Assembly: GCF_027942865.1 (NCBI RefSeq)
Contig: NC_134509.1
Span: 28,590,197 to 28,654,196 of the forward strand
DNA: 64,000 nucleotides
Direction of reading: 5' to 3'
From: Odontesthes bonariensis
Lineage: Eukaryota > Chordata > Actinopteri > Atheriniformes > Atherinopsidae
Part shown: one piece after another, positions 23,430 through 58,401 of the stretch
Numbering within the stretch: position 1 is the stretch's first letter
How the letters are laid out: every line of letters starts with the position of its first letter
Notes under the pieces: generated by a model
What the model was told of the DNA's origin: nothing
Seen by the model: the letters and a program-made list of their open reading frames with translations, nothing else
The model's database searches: none
Translations under genes and position numbers: made by a program

Positions 23430-25336
23430 TGCTCTCCACTGAATCATCCAAAGTGTACTTTCAGAAGAAGGGAATAGACCCACACAGGGCTGAGACTGAA
23501 CAATCCTGGAAGAGCATATGGAAGAAAGCGGCATCACAGAACACAAATGCTTCTAAAAGAATGGATCTGAGAGCTGACCACAGCAGTTTCCCAGAGCAAA
23601 ATGCAGAGACCATAAAAAAAAAGAGTCTCAAGAAAGAGGGGTTGGGCTGAACCAAGACCTGACATGACACACACTCACTGTCTAAAGAAACGAACGGCAC
23701 TCCATGACTGTCTAGCAGCACAAATGAACCAGCTGCTAAAGGATGGGACCCACCCACACTGGTTAACCTACGACCAGACAGTCCTGATCACGAAGGATCC
23801 CCAAAAGAGTGTGATTTCATCCAAGTTCCAGCCAATAACATGCCTCTGTACGACACAGAAGCTCCTGTCAGGCATCCTAGTAGATGAGTAGGCACATGGC
23901 TCAATCCATGAGCCACTGGGGAATTGGTTGTAAATCCAAGGGAACTAAAAACAAGCTCCTTATTGACTGAACCATCACCCGAGACAATGGCCCTCATTTA
24001 TCAAGCCGTCGTAGAAAGCATCGTAGATATGAGCGGAGAACTCGTCGTACGCAGAAGCTCAAGTGAGATTTACAAAACATGCGTACCACACCAATCCCAT
24101 CGTAAAACAGAGCGGCTGTTGATAAATCTGGCGGGTGAAATCCATCGTAATGATCCTAACCACGCCTTCTATAAAAGGGCCGCACCTCTAGATTTGCGAC
24201 ACGGATAGACAAAAGACGGCAAAGAAACGCTGTCAACGCTGTTGACAGCTGGGACGGCTGTCAACAGCGTTGGCGATGTAAATCGCAGACCGGACGAGTT
24301 ATGTATTTTCCCCTACTGTGATGGTCAATAAAATGTGATAAACTCCAGATTAAATGAAATCTAAAATTGAACGATGTTTTACTTTTTCTCCAATAAGATC
24401 AGGAAGAAGTGGTCCGATATGAAATTGGCCACAAAAAAGGTCGCAGCTCTCGGACGCAGCATGTCACAAACAGGGGGGGGGGGGCTCTGATCCAGGTTTG
24501 GATTTGAGTGCCTTGGAGGAGAGGGTGGCTGGCCTGATCGGAGCTACGTCTTTTTTCCTTGAATAACAGAATGTGCAGGCTGGTGGGATCTCTGGGTACG
24601 GGGTCCTCTGGATGTACATCTGGAAATGGCACTCCATTTTTTTGGGCAATGTATGGAGAACCCCGCATGCAATAATAATATTGCATACCTTTTCGGGCGT
24701 ATATAGAAGGGTTCCCCCGCAGCCGAGAGACAGATCCACCTGCCCTTTAGGTGCCCTAACCTCTCCACAGTGCGCAGTGTTAAAGCGCCTCTCCTGTTCG
24801 GTGTGAGGGTGCGCGGTTGAATAATGAGCCATCACTCTTCCAATTACGGAGTTGTACTTGTTTAATTTATTTAATTTGCGTTTATGTTTATATTTATGTT
24901 GAAGTCAAATAAAACATGGGCCTTCTTTGAAGTGATAAGTCTGTAATTTTAACCTAGGGATTTATTGCTACTCATGAGGCACGCACTAGTGACGCTGCTG
25001 TTTATGTATGCTATTGCAGTCACCGCAAGTCAAAATGGAAAAGTGCGTACACGGCTTCAGACCTGTCGTGGCGATTTCATCTTTCCTGCGCTCACGATGG
25101 ATTTGATAAATGCCAACCTTTGCGCAGAAAAGAACGTACACACGACCTACGCACGTTTTTCGTCTTACGCAAGTTTGATAAATGAGGGCCAATGAGATTA
25201 CACAAATAACTCTATGCAACACCTCTCCCATGATGGCATCAAGCTGTAAGCCAGGACTGAGCAAGACATCAACTCACTGATCCACTTCACCAGAATATAC
25301 AGCAAGGACACTGAAATCCAATTTGGACTAGATAAA
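23430..25336 (+). mobile_element. Second non-LTR retrotransposon fragment, split by a Harbinger derivative
   Basis: Decayed plus-strand codons read SWKSIWKKAASQNTNA, RADHSSFPEQNAETI, DCLAAQMNQLLKDGTHPHWL and PITCLCTTQKLLSGILVDE, then GTKNKLLID.TITRDN. The frame is interrupted at 23988 and resumes after 25190. It ends with EQDINSLIHFTRIYSKD and EIQFGLDK at about 25260-25336. These motifs are the reverse-transcriptase region of a different LINE family from the L2 copy just upstream; I think of an R2/NeSL-like type, but that assignment is from memory. Stops and frameshifts are frequent, and it has no ends of its own. Confidence 0.6.
23989..25190 (-). mobile_element. Harbinger deletion derivative, copy 2 (inverted relative to copy 1)
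   Basis: It has the same GGCCCTCATTTATCAA ends as copy 1, flanked by AAT at 23986-23988 and 25191-25193 (or CAATG if 5 bp). The right end of this copy matches the left end of copy 1, so the two are in inverse orientation. The Myb-like remnant is on the plus strand (IRKKWSDMKLATKKVAALG at about 24398-24455). The transposase C-terminus is on the minus strand (24835-24570, with LLYTPEKVCNIIIACGVLH and LKGRWICL in neighbouring frames). It is 1202 bp long against 1270 bp in copy 1. Confidence 0.8.
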
Positions 25337-26255
25337 TATAGAAATAGAAATAGAAATAGAAATAGAAATAGAAAAATACTTTATTCATCCCCCAATGGGG
25401 GAAATTCAAATTAGTCAAGTAGCTCAACATTTTTTAAATATTTACAATGATTGTATTAACAAGAACAATAATAATACCAATTCTAGTAAAAAATACTACT
25501 ACTACTAATAATAATAATAATAAATGACTAAATAAACAAATAAATTTAAAAAAAAATCAATCAATCAATTTGAGAAGAACTCAGCAGTCACTGTTATAAA
25601 GCCTTATGGCTGTGGGAACAAAGGACCTTCTGAACCTCTCAGTCCTGCAGCGCAGAGAGATGAGCCTCTCACTGCAGCTGCTCCTCTGTCCTGTCAGGAT
25701 GCTGTGGAGAGGATGTTTATTATTCTCCATCACAGAATCTAACTTCCTCCTCATCCGTTTCTCCACCACAGCACTGAGAGGGTCCAGCCTTCTGCCTACA
25801 ACAGAACCAGCCTTTTTCACCAGTTTGTCCAGGCGCCTACAGTTTCTGTCTGTAGTGCAACTCCCCCAGCAGACAGCAGCATAGAACAGTGCACTCTCAA
25901 TGATAGTGTGAGAAAACATGAAAATCATATCACTGCAGACATTGAAGGACCTGAGCCGTCTCAGGAAAAAGAGACGGCTCTGGCCCCTCCTGTACACTGC
26001 GTCCATGTTGGCAGACCACTCCAGTTTATTATCCAGCACCACCCCCAGGTATTTGCAGGTCTGAACGGTCTCCATCTCCCCTCCATCAATGCAGACTGAC
26101 TGGTATGGGGTTTTAGATCTCCTGAAGTCCACCACCAGCTCTTTGGTTTTGGTGGTGTTCAGGAGCAAACAGTTCTTTTTGGTCCAGTCAGTAAAGGCCA
26201 CCACAAGGTCCCTGTACTCCCTTTCCTGTCCACCATGCACACATGCCACATAAAC
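25337..26255 (-). mobile_element. Third LINE: 3' half of a reverse-transcriptase ORF with 3' end
   Basis: A 222-codon open frame (26249-25581) reads NTTKTKELVVDFRRSKTPY, TCKYLGVVLDNKLEWSANMD and RRGQSRLFFLRRLRSFNVC, and ends FVPTAIRLYNSDC. This is the conserved region downstream of the YxDD motif in a common teleost LINE; I cannot fix the clade (CR1/Rex1-like is my guess). Below it are a non-coding 3' region and a GGGGGA hairpin end around 25391-25410. A (TTTCTA)n tail follows at 25337-25378, read on the minus strand. The frame is undamaged, so the copy looks fairly young although its 5' half is missing. Confidence 0.7.
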
Positions 26256-26504
26256 AAAGATTTAACAGTAATCTTTCACATTCATTTTTCTGTAAGAAAA
26301 AAAGTTGGTTAGAGGTCATGATGCTTAAAAGTTTGGTTTATAAAGGTGAATTTCCTTATAAATTGTAGCTATGTAAAAACACAAATCTATGTTTAAAAGT
26401 AGTCATAATGGTTTTAGTTGTGTTTGGCCAAAGCTTTAGTCTGTAGAAACTACTGAAAAGTCACCGTAATTCAGGCATTATTTGAAAGCCAGGCTAACGC
26501 TTAC

Positions 26505-26583
26505 CTGCCAGCCCAGAATTCACCAGCACCGCCGTCAGTCCGGTCCTCACATCAGGATGCGGAGCATTGTGGACTGAGCTCAT
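26505..26583 (-). CDS. Candidate first coding exon with signal-peptide-like sequence
   Basis: ATG at 26581-26583 opens 26 codons, beginning MSSVHNAPHPDV and continuing RTGLTAVLVNSGLA, before a strong donor (CAG|GTAAGC at 26504). The second half is hydrophobic, like a signal peptide. A TATAAA on the minus strand at 26762-26767 lies at a suitable distance. Because it precedes the ependymin-related exons on the same strand, it could be the gene's first exon, separated from the rest by the transposon island. The internal GTG at 26548-26550 is where a conventional signal-peptide Met would fall. The link is inference; it may belong to nothing. Confidence 0.3.
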
Positions 26584-26761
26584 TCCGTTTGACAAAAAGC
26601 AGACACGAATTGAATCAAATACTTCAAGGAAAAAGATTATCAGTGTCCACACTTCTTTCCTCCTCTCAGCTTCCTGGTAGTTTATCCTCTGACAGGCTCA
26701 TATTAAGCTTTACTTTCCAACCGATGTCCATTAGGTGTTTTCTTCCGTTACCTATATAAAG

Positions 26762-26767
26762 TTTATA
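26762..26767 (-). promoter_or_regulatory. Candidate TATA box
   Basis: TATAAA on the minus strand lies about 180 bp upstream of the ATG of the candidate exon at 26505-26583. It would place a start site near 26735. Confidence 0.25.
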
Positions 26768-27840
26768 TGCAAAATTTTTATTTTTTGAAAGAAATAAAAA
26801 CAGTTTTCTTGAAAAGACAGAGTTGCAGTTTCCTCAATGCGTTTCTTTTGTGCTGAAAAGTATCAGTCCTTTAATATACATATATGTGCTGATACAGATG
26901 TGCAGAACTGGCATTTTGTGTTTGTATTTTCAATGTTGTTTAGAAACCGTCTCTGAAAATGTGAATGAGCGACAGTTACTGCCATTCACACATTTGCTTG
27001 TAAATTAATCGCTCCTTGTTCTGATAAAATATCAGAATTACTTGCAAGTTTATTTGCGTGTATTTCAAACCTTCAGCTCAGGGTCGACCCATTCTCCTCT
27101 CACTGCAAGTGCAACTGTTCCCATGTTATCAGCAGTGGAACGAATCACCACCAGGCCCGGGTGCAAGACTGCCAAAGTGGACCCCGACCATCACATTATA
27201 ATATTATGTTTACTACTCAGTCTGCATTCTTCCCACTGACTACCTCTTGCCCTACCAGCTTCCAATTATATTCCAGGTAGCAGCTTTTTTCCCCCCAGAA
27301 AAGTATCACCCTACAATGTTCTGTGTTTTTATTGAGCAGTGTTTGTAAACCAAACATCAATCCAGCTATATTCGTTTCAATTTACATGAACATGTACTGA
27401 TACAGAAATGCAGAATTGGGACTGTATATATTTTCAATGTTTTTTTTGTTTTTTTACCTTATCCACTTGTATACTGATGTTATACTTTGTTCGGACGATC
27501 TGCTTCAGGTAAAAGTAAGTTTCCCAAATATGGCAATTTGGAACAAATATAGTTAGTATGGCAGGTTTATCCAAACTATGCAGAATGTATTCAGAAAACA
27601 GCTCTATTTGGAGTAATGATTCCAACCAATGTGAATGTGAACTTATTTCAGAGCAAAAAAAGCAAGGTTTCACACGAGTGTGGAAAAACAATCATCAGCG
27701 CTGGGAAACAGCAGAAGACCATGCCAGCTACATCCAAAAAGTTAGTTTGTGATCTAACATTAAACAACTGCATCCAGCTTACATTTAAACATGCTTCAGA
27801 GAAATGAAATAAAAAAAAAAATCAAATTACACAGTCTAGG
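26768..27840. other. Intergenic stretch with local duplications
   Basis: No coding exon was recognised. Part of it (26865-26945) recurs at about 27370-27445, sharing CTGATACAGA, TGCAGAA and TATTTTCAATGTT. Another part (26960-27140) resembles 20610-20770, sharing CAGAATTACTTG and CTTCAGCTCAG. Confidence 0.4.
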
Positions 27841-27852
27841 ATGCATATTATG

Positions 27853-27896
27853 TTTATTTTACAATATGCATATTAAATTATAACCTCTTCTTTATT
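27853..27896 (-). promoter_or_regulatory. Candidate polyadenylation signals of pnpla6
   Basis: Two AATAAA hexamers on the minus strand, at 27891-27896 and 27853-27858, lie about 1.7 kb beyond the stop codon. A T-rich tract on the same strand follows just below. They are the best candidates for the end of a long 3' untranslated region, but nearer non-canonical sites cannot be excluded. Confidence 0.3.
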
Positions 27897-27899
27897 CAT

Positions 27900-29584
27900 T
27901 AGATTCCCTTGGCATATCAAGGTGGATGGCAAATATTAAATCAAACATCTTCTGAGCAAGGAATACTTCAAATATTTCAGTGCAAAACAGCTAAAGCCTG
28001 GTTAATTAAAATAGGACATCAACCCCCACCCTCCCCTCCCCTCCCCTCCCCTGTTTAAAAAGCCTCTTGTTAACACATAAATTAAAAAACAAAAAGAAAA
28101 GCAAGTCTGGCAACTGTTGATAACAACAGAATTTATGTTAAAGAGAACAAACCCTTTTCTGGTTCAGGTGTAGTTTCCCTTGTTTTGCAGCAAAGCGACA
28201 AATTAAAAGTTTCCACCTCATATACATATATGAATATTAACATTGTGTATGTTATAACATAAACTTGTTACAATTTCTACAAGAAGTCCATAATAAGTGT
28301 TACTAGAGGTTAATTTCTGCCCATTGGAAGTATAGGATTACTCTGGATTTCTGCGTATTATCCACGTCAAAATATCAATTTTTTTTAATTATTATTTATT
28401 GGCATGGTGTTGGAGATTATCATACCTCCGCAGTCTGAGATACACTCCCAAATACACCTTACTATGACTAGCAGAGGACATTTTTTGTCATGAGTGTCAA
28501 GTTATACGCAGGAACCCTGAGTACGGAGTGTGTGACCTTGTGCAAACAGAAGCAGGCGCACACTTGTTTGTTTCGTAGTGTCAGTCCAGTGATTGCTCCA
28601 CAGTCATGTTCACTGAGTGGGGTGAACAGTGGTTAAACAAGGCATCATCTTAATCTGGCATAATCTTGAACAAAAACACAAACATTTCAAGCACCCATAT
28701 GCAATGTCATCCACTCACCGTCTCCCATACATCCTCATTTCCGTTCAATTCTTTCAGTGCAGTATTTCAAGTTCACTCTATTCCACTGAGCGTTAATTAA
28801 AAATAAAATTATAGTAATACTTTGTTGGAAAGAAATGAATCACTGAGCAGGCTACTCCTGTCCTCATCCTGCTCTCTGACACTGGCCCAGTTTCTTGTTT
28901 ATTCAACAAAAAAAGATCCACTTCTGTGACTACATTAACATCCATTCTCTCTACAGTATCCACCATAAGACTACCGACACGATATCCATGATTAGCTTTA
29001 ATCACTTTTAGTAACTACTCTGTCTGCATCTCACACTTTTCTTTCCAGTGTCTTGCTACCACTTCAAAGATCAAAACTTTGCACATCAGAACAAAACAGT
29101 CATCCTAGCACAGGTACCACCAACATGCACCCATGTGAGCAAGCGCACAAATTGAAATGAAGACCACATAATATGTCATATCCCCAATGATGGAGAGCCT
29201 GAATGAAGGTGTACTGACATTAAAGACACAGATATTCAGATATGCAGGTACATGTACCGTTTATGGTCTGAATTGTTGAATTCAAAGTTCAGAGAGTCAG
29301 ACATGTTGTGGAATGGGTTTGATGTGTCGTGATGAGTAAAACTCTGGATGGGGTAAACCCTCTGTTCATATTTGAGACCACATATCTCAGACGGAAGCCA
29401 CTTGGTGGAAAGAGGATTCATTGAAATATTGAAAAGTGGTTCTCCTCTAGGAAAACAAAACCATTATTCCAGAGTTTCAGAAGCTGCAGAGGCAGAGTGT
29501 GGCATCTATATCTTGAGCCTCGACAAATTCTGGACCCATAATTTGACCCTTGTGTTTGTCCTTTTAATCCCCCTGGACCCTGTG
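27900..29584 (-). other. Probable pnpla6 3' untranslated region
   Basis: This is the stretch between the pnpla6 stop codon and the candidate polyadenylation signals. It has no transposons or coding exons that I can recognise, and a CCCTC-rich run at about 28028-28052. Confidence 0.3.
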
Positions 29585-53545
<23,961 letters not shown>

Positions 53546-53586
53546 TGTAACCCTGTTTCTTCATAGGGATGGTCCATCAACAGCTG

Positions 53587-56500
53587 CTAAAAACAAGGAC
53601 AGATATGTAAACTCAACAAAGAGCAGACGTGTCACAGTGGGACAAGCAAAGGTGTAACTTCAATAAATCTAGATTACTCAATTCTGTTTAATTGCTTCAG
53701 TGACGAGGAGCCGCTACTGTGCACAATGGTTCACTGTCACATGCTGTCACATTTCCATTGAGCAGCAAAGAAAATCTGATGCGATCTTCTGAAAAGCTGC
53801 AAAAAAATAATTGTGAATCATTTATCATTAACTGATCTGAAGCAAATAAACAAGGCTGCATACTGCTACCAGAGGAGCTCAGTATACTGCATACCTGAGC
53901 TAAGGAAAAGTTGTCCCAAACCCAAAACAAGCCTCAAGGACAAAAAAAAAAAAAAACAACTGTGGTGGACATCCACAAGAAGAAAATGGAGAGCTCTTCT
54001 TAGTGAATTACTTTAAACTCTGGGAAGATCTGATATATCACATCCTACATGGGAGGACATGGGTCAGTCATGCAAGTTTCCTATTCTAACGTAACATCAC
54101 ATTACCAAAGTTGTTTCCATTCTCCATAATGCATATCAAGCCTTGTTTGAAAAGTGTTTTTTTTTTTTACAATTTACAGTACATTCCAAAATTCTAAATG
54201 CAAACAAAAACATGGCTTACATGGAAAAGTAATATTAGAAGGACTGACAATAACACCTATGCTGTTCTTGACACGTCAGTGCTTCTTCTACTAATGCGAG
54301 TCAACATGCCAGCTGTGTTAAAGACTGATCTGAGGAAAGAGTATGTCCTCACAGTCATGAATGCATAAACAGGTAAAGGAAAGAAAATCTATCTCCTGAT
54401 TTCCCAGCTATGTCTATGGACAGATGCCACTTTACTTGTGGGGACATGACACCATCAAAGACTCATTCACATCAGGACTTTGGACGTCAGGGTTTGAGCG
54501 CTGATGCAAGGCCATTAACAGGAACATTTTTGGGGAACTACAATTCCACCTCAACCCAAAATGTTACTGCTGAAACCATTTCTGATTATTACTTTTTACA
54601 TGCAGATGGAGATACAAAACTGCTTGTATCATTCCTCTCTGATTGTAACAAACACATTTCATCTCTCCTTGAAAACTGCCTCAACTTCACACAAATTACT
54701 GCAACCTAATAGAAAATAAATAAGAAAATAAAAGCCCTATGATGAGAACACTAGTCTAAGCTTTCTTGTCCGTCACATTAACACGACAGGCTCTCGAGGA
54801 GACAAAAACCTATCCACATGGTAACCCCACTACTATCCTCCTTTTTTTCTCCACCAATCCCTCCCTCTCCTTTCACCTCAAAAAGAGCTTCTTTACTGTC
54901 CTGATAAATTGGTTCCATTTCTATTGTGGATTTAGACAATAAATAAATATGAAGATAAATAGTATATGCTGAAAAGGATTCAAACTCAACAGGGGGAGGT
55001 TTTTCAGATCATCTTTTTCCTTTTAGGATGCTAGTTTGTGCTTGTTTATGTTATAATGATTCCTTCCCTTCATCCAAACAATGTGACTGCATGCTATGAT
55101 ATTTCACCAAATGGTTACGCACTAGTGACCAAGCAATATTTGCAGAACTTCATCCAGATTGGCTTTATGCTTCCTCACTGTGTACATCTGATTCAGCTTA
55201 CACAAGCTTACAAGCCACAGCTATGATAACAAGCTTTTTTTGTGCTGCCACAGAAAGATTAAGATATACAAGCTTGGCCAACAGATCACAACCGATGTCC
55301 AACTCTAACTCAGACGACAAAAAGTATAGCTGGAGACGAGCTGGCAAATAACACACACTGTGTGTGCTTAGGATTCACAGAGTAAGCTAGAACCCAAGCA
55401 TGAACAAACAAGTATCTCGTGGCTAAGAAACAATATTACCTGTTTTGTGTCCTAACATCCTTTATTTAAAGACTTTTACACGCATGTAATGCCAATTTTA
55501 ATTGATGTTGCAAAAAGATCACCATTTGACATGGCCATATATACTAATTGTACTAAATATTAGTTAAAAATAAATAAATAAATAAATAAATAATTGAAAT
55601 TTAGTGCAGAAATGTTAAGTTAATTTACTGTTTCTCACCTCATCTTTGAATAAATCAATCATTTCAACTCAAAACTAGCTAGTTACAAATAACGCTCGCT
55701 ATCTTTTGTGCCAAAACTGGCCACTTAAATTTGCACAACAAGCAGTCTGTGTAAACGATACAGGCAGTTTCTCAATCACGTGACAACACACTCACATTAG
55801 CTGCAGCTCTGGTCTAATGCATTTCCTGCTTAATCTATGTCATCTATGACTTAGAAAGGCTGCCTGAACTGCTGTTGAGATGAAATTCAATAAGTGAAAA
55901 GCTGAGGACAGAGTGTCCCGTTGCATGGAGTAACCCTGCGAGCCACAAACAAACCATAAATAAGGAGGTTCCTGTAAAGCATCTGGTTTTTGAGGTCTTG
56001 AATTTGCGAGGGAAATCTTAAATATTTACAATGACTACTCAAATGAATGCATGCAATTTATTAATTATCTTGTAAAAATTTAATAAAAGGCTTTCCCTTT
56101 TCAACTGAATGAGAACTTAAAACTAATAAACCTAATATTAATAACTGTGATCTCATAATAGTGTACACAAATATCAAAGTAATGTAATATACTAATAAAT
56201 TATTTTGTTACCTGGTGCAGCAGCATCTGTAACAAAGCCAACACAAGTCCAGATAAGAGGGCAGACTAGGACTTGTTGTTACACATTAAAAGTTGCTTCA
56301 CGTTGACTCTTTGTTTCTACATAGACTTTAATGTGGTAATAACATTATAGGAGAAGCACAGGCTTGCAGCCACAAAGGGATGACACAGTATCCAACCTCT
56401 TGCGTTCTATTAGTGCCTCCCTCTATGCAGGCCTACTCCCATTGTCCCCTTCAGACAATGAAGCCAGTGTTGACTCCACTGTCCAGGGTCAGATCTGGGT

Positions 56501-57711
56501 AGATTACGAACACAACCATGTCTGTTCCCAACAAACACAAAACACTCTCTGCTTTGAGATTTGTCAAAACAGTATCAAACATGTAGATTCCCAAGGCCTT
56601 AAGAAGTGTTTGAAGGAACTGACACAAATACGTTGCATGGTGTAGCATTAAGAGGTGAGATAAAAACATAAAAAAGTGTGATTGTATGACATCATCTAGA
56701 GAGAACACAAAATACTTGACTGCATACATGTACAATAAGCTCAAACTTACAGTTTAAGAAATATTTGTGCTGTGTTGACACTGCTATTTAAAGAAATCTG
56801 CTTGATTTTACAATACAGTACACCTTTACTGAAAACTGCCTTAAGGATTTCTGCAAGTGTGAACTTCAAGTAACATAAATGTAGTAGAAAGCTTTAAAAA
56901 AAAAAAATGCACCAAAGAAAAGGTCAAAGGGAACTCTGAAGACATCAGCTCATATTTCCCTTCAGCCAAAAGAGTTTAGCAGAATATGCTCCCACTGTAT
57001 TTGTTTACTGAGCTCTGGTAAATTCCTCAGAGGAAATGGTTTGTAATGCTGTAAACGCAACAAGCTACTAAGGAAACATTTGAGTGCAAAAAATAAAGAT
57101 AAGCTCATTAGATATAAATCTAGCTAAAGGGTGTTCTGTCTCAATACCTGAGCTAGCAGCCACATAAGACATGTTCAGTGGCTAAACAGATATTATGGTA
57201 AGCCCTCGTTGCTGATACGCACGAGTAAAAGTAATCATTTAAACTTGTGGAAACATTCAACATTTTTGTGTGATATTCGTATTTGTTTATAATCTAATAA
57301 CGGTGAAAAAGGCAAAAGGTTAGCATGCTGACTATCCTAGCTTACGTTACCACTGATGGCTAACGTTGTTCCTGGACAACATTAGCTTGCTGTCGATGCT
57401 ACTGATAGCAGCCTTGAGTGACGGTCTAAAACGTGGACAGAAAACTAACTAATGGTCACAGATGTAGAATCGCCAGTGATTTAAGTTTATTTATTTCAAA
57501 TTTCACCTTTTAGCCATCCATGAGTCATCTCATAGACGTCCAACGATACTGTTATTGACACACTTAAACGAATAGCTCTTGTTTTTTCTGACTGGTCTGT
57601 CACCAACGCTTAAATAGTTCGTATATCACATGTTGGCGTGCTAAACCATACACTGAAGATACGTCTCTTAACAATATATGATAGTGTGAGGTTATTTTAA
57701 GATACATTTAC
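53587..57711 (-). other. pnpla6 5' intron(s), non-coding
   Basis: This 4.1-kb stretch lies between the exon carrying the start codon and the putative first non-coding exon. I see no coding exon. A 15-bp block at 56212-56226 is bounded by a good acceptor and donor and could be a microexon. AATA runs occur at 55568-55592. Confidence 0.4.
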
Positions 57712-57780
57712 CTGAGTTGATGCAGTCCCTTCAATCGTCACTGACTTTCAAGTAGTAGTACAACGGAAATCATCTTTTAT
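57712..57780 (-). other. pnpla6: Putative non-coding first exon of pnpla6
   Basis: On the minus strand the sequence ends CTCAG|GTAAAT at 57711/57712, a good donor. It lies directly below a CCAAT-rich promoter-like region and above the acceptor at 53586/53587 that starts the coding leader exon. The upstream boundary is a guess. Confidence 0.4.
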
Positions 57781-57784
57781 TAAG

Positions 57785-57980
57785 CCCCGCCTGTTCCATA
57801 ATAACTTTAGCCAATCAGCAACTAAGAGGTAAAGCAGTAGAACCAATGAAAATAATTGAATGGGGGGGAAGGCACGATGTCCCGCCCACCTTAATATATA
57901 CAGAAAAGGCAGTACTGTTAGTGACACACTCTGTGGCCAATGAGAATCGAAAGGGCACGACACAGGCCTCGCGATTGGAT
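57785..57980 (-). promoter_or_regulatory. CCAAT-box cluster, likely pnpla6 promoter
   Basis: CCAAT occurs at 57811-57815, 57843-57847 and 57937-57941, and its complement ATTGG at 57974-57978. GC-box-like CCCCGCC (57784-57790) and CCCGCCC (57890-57896) motifs lie in the same 200 bp. Four NF-Y-type sites this close together are typical of a TATA-less housekeeping promoter, and it sits just upstream of the putative non-coding exon. Confidence 0.5.
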
Positions 57981-58369
57981 CGTGTTTATTACATTACGCT
58001 AAAGTCAAACTTTTACCAGACTTTGGTTACCTCAAAATATCTTTTGGTCATAAATCGTACAATACACTAATTCTCGATAATAAACTTTAGTTTAGAACGA
58101 CTTTTTTAAGATATCCTCATACAGATTTACCCGTCCCTCAGACTATTACGGGTAGGTTTAATAATTAAGTGCCGATAAAGAAGCTTGCCAACAGTGTTCA
58201 GAGTTCATCCATACAAAAATAGTGCATAAATTATATCGCTGTGAAGTATGGCTGGAACTTGGATTACAATGCCCCCTTGTGGACAAATCTACCAACGCAT
58301 ATCTGGTTTACACAAATGTATTAAAAAATAATGAAGGTACAAAAAAGTTCTCTTTTAAAATACATAGTC

Positions 58370-58375
58370 TTTATT
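58370..58375 (-). promoter_or_regulatory. Polyadenylation signal of atp5pd
   Basis: AATAAA on the minus strand lies 26 bp beyond the TAA stop. It implies an extremely short 3' untranslated region of roughly 45-50 bp. Confidence 0.7.
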
Positions 58376-58401
58376 GTGAAGAGAGTGGTCTGGTAGTAGG
58401 A

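Noticed and set aside
23385-25378. CRISPR-like array from the short repeats
   Set aside because: The TATG and AGAAAT arrays are contiguous microsatellites without spacers, in a vertebrate genome.
25581-26249. 222-codon minus-strand open frame as a cellular gene
   Set aside because: Its motifs (KTKELVVDFRR, YLGVVLDNKL, GQSRLFFLRRLRSF) are those of a LINE reverse transcriptase C-terminal region.
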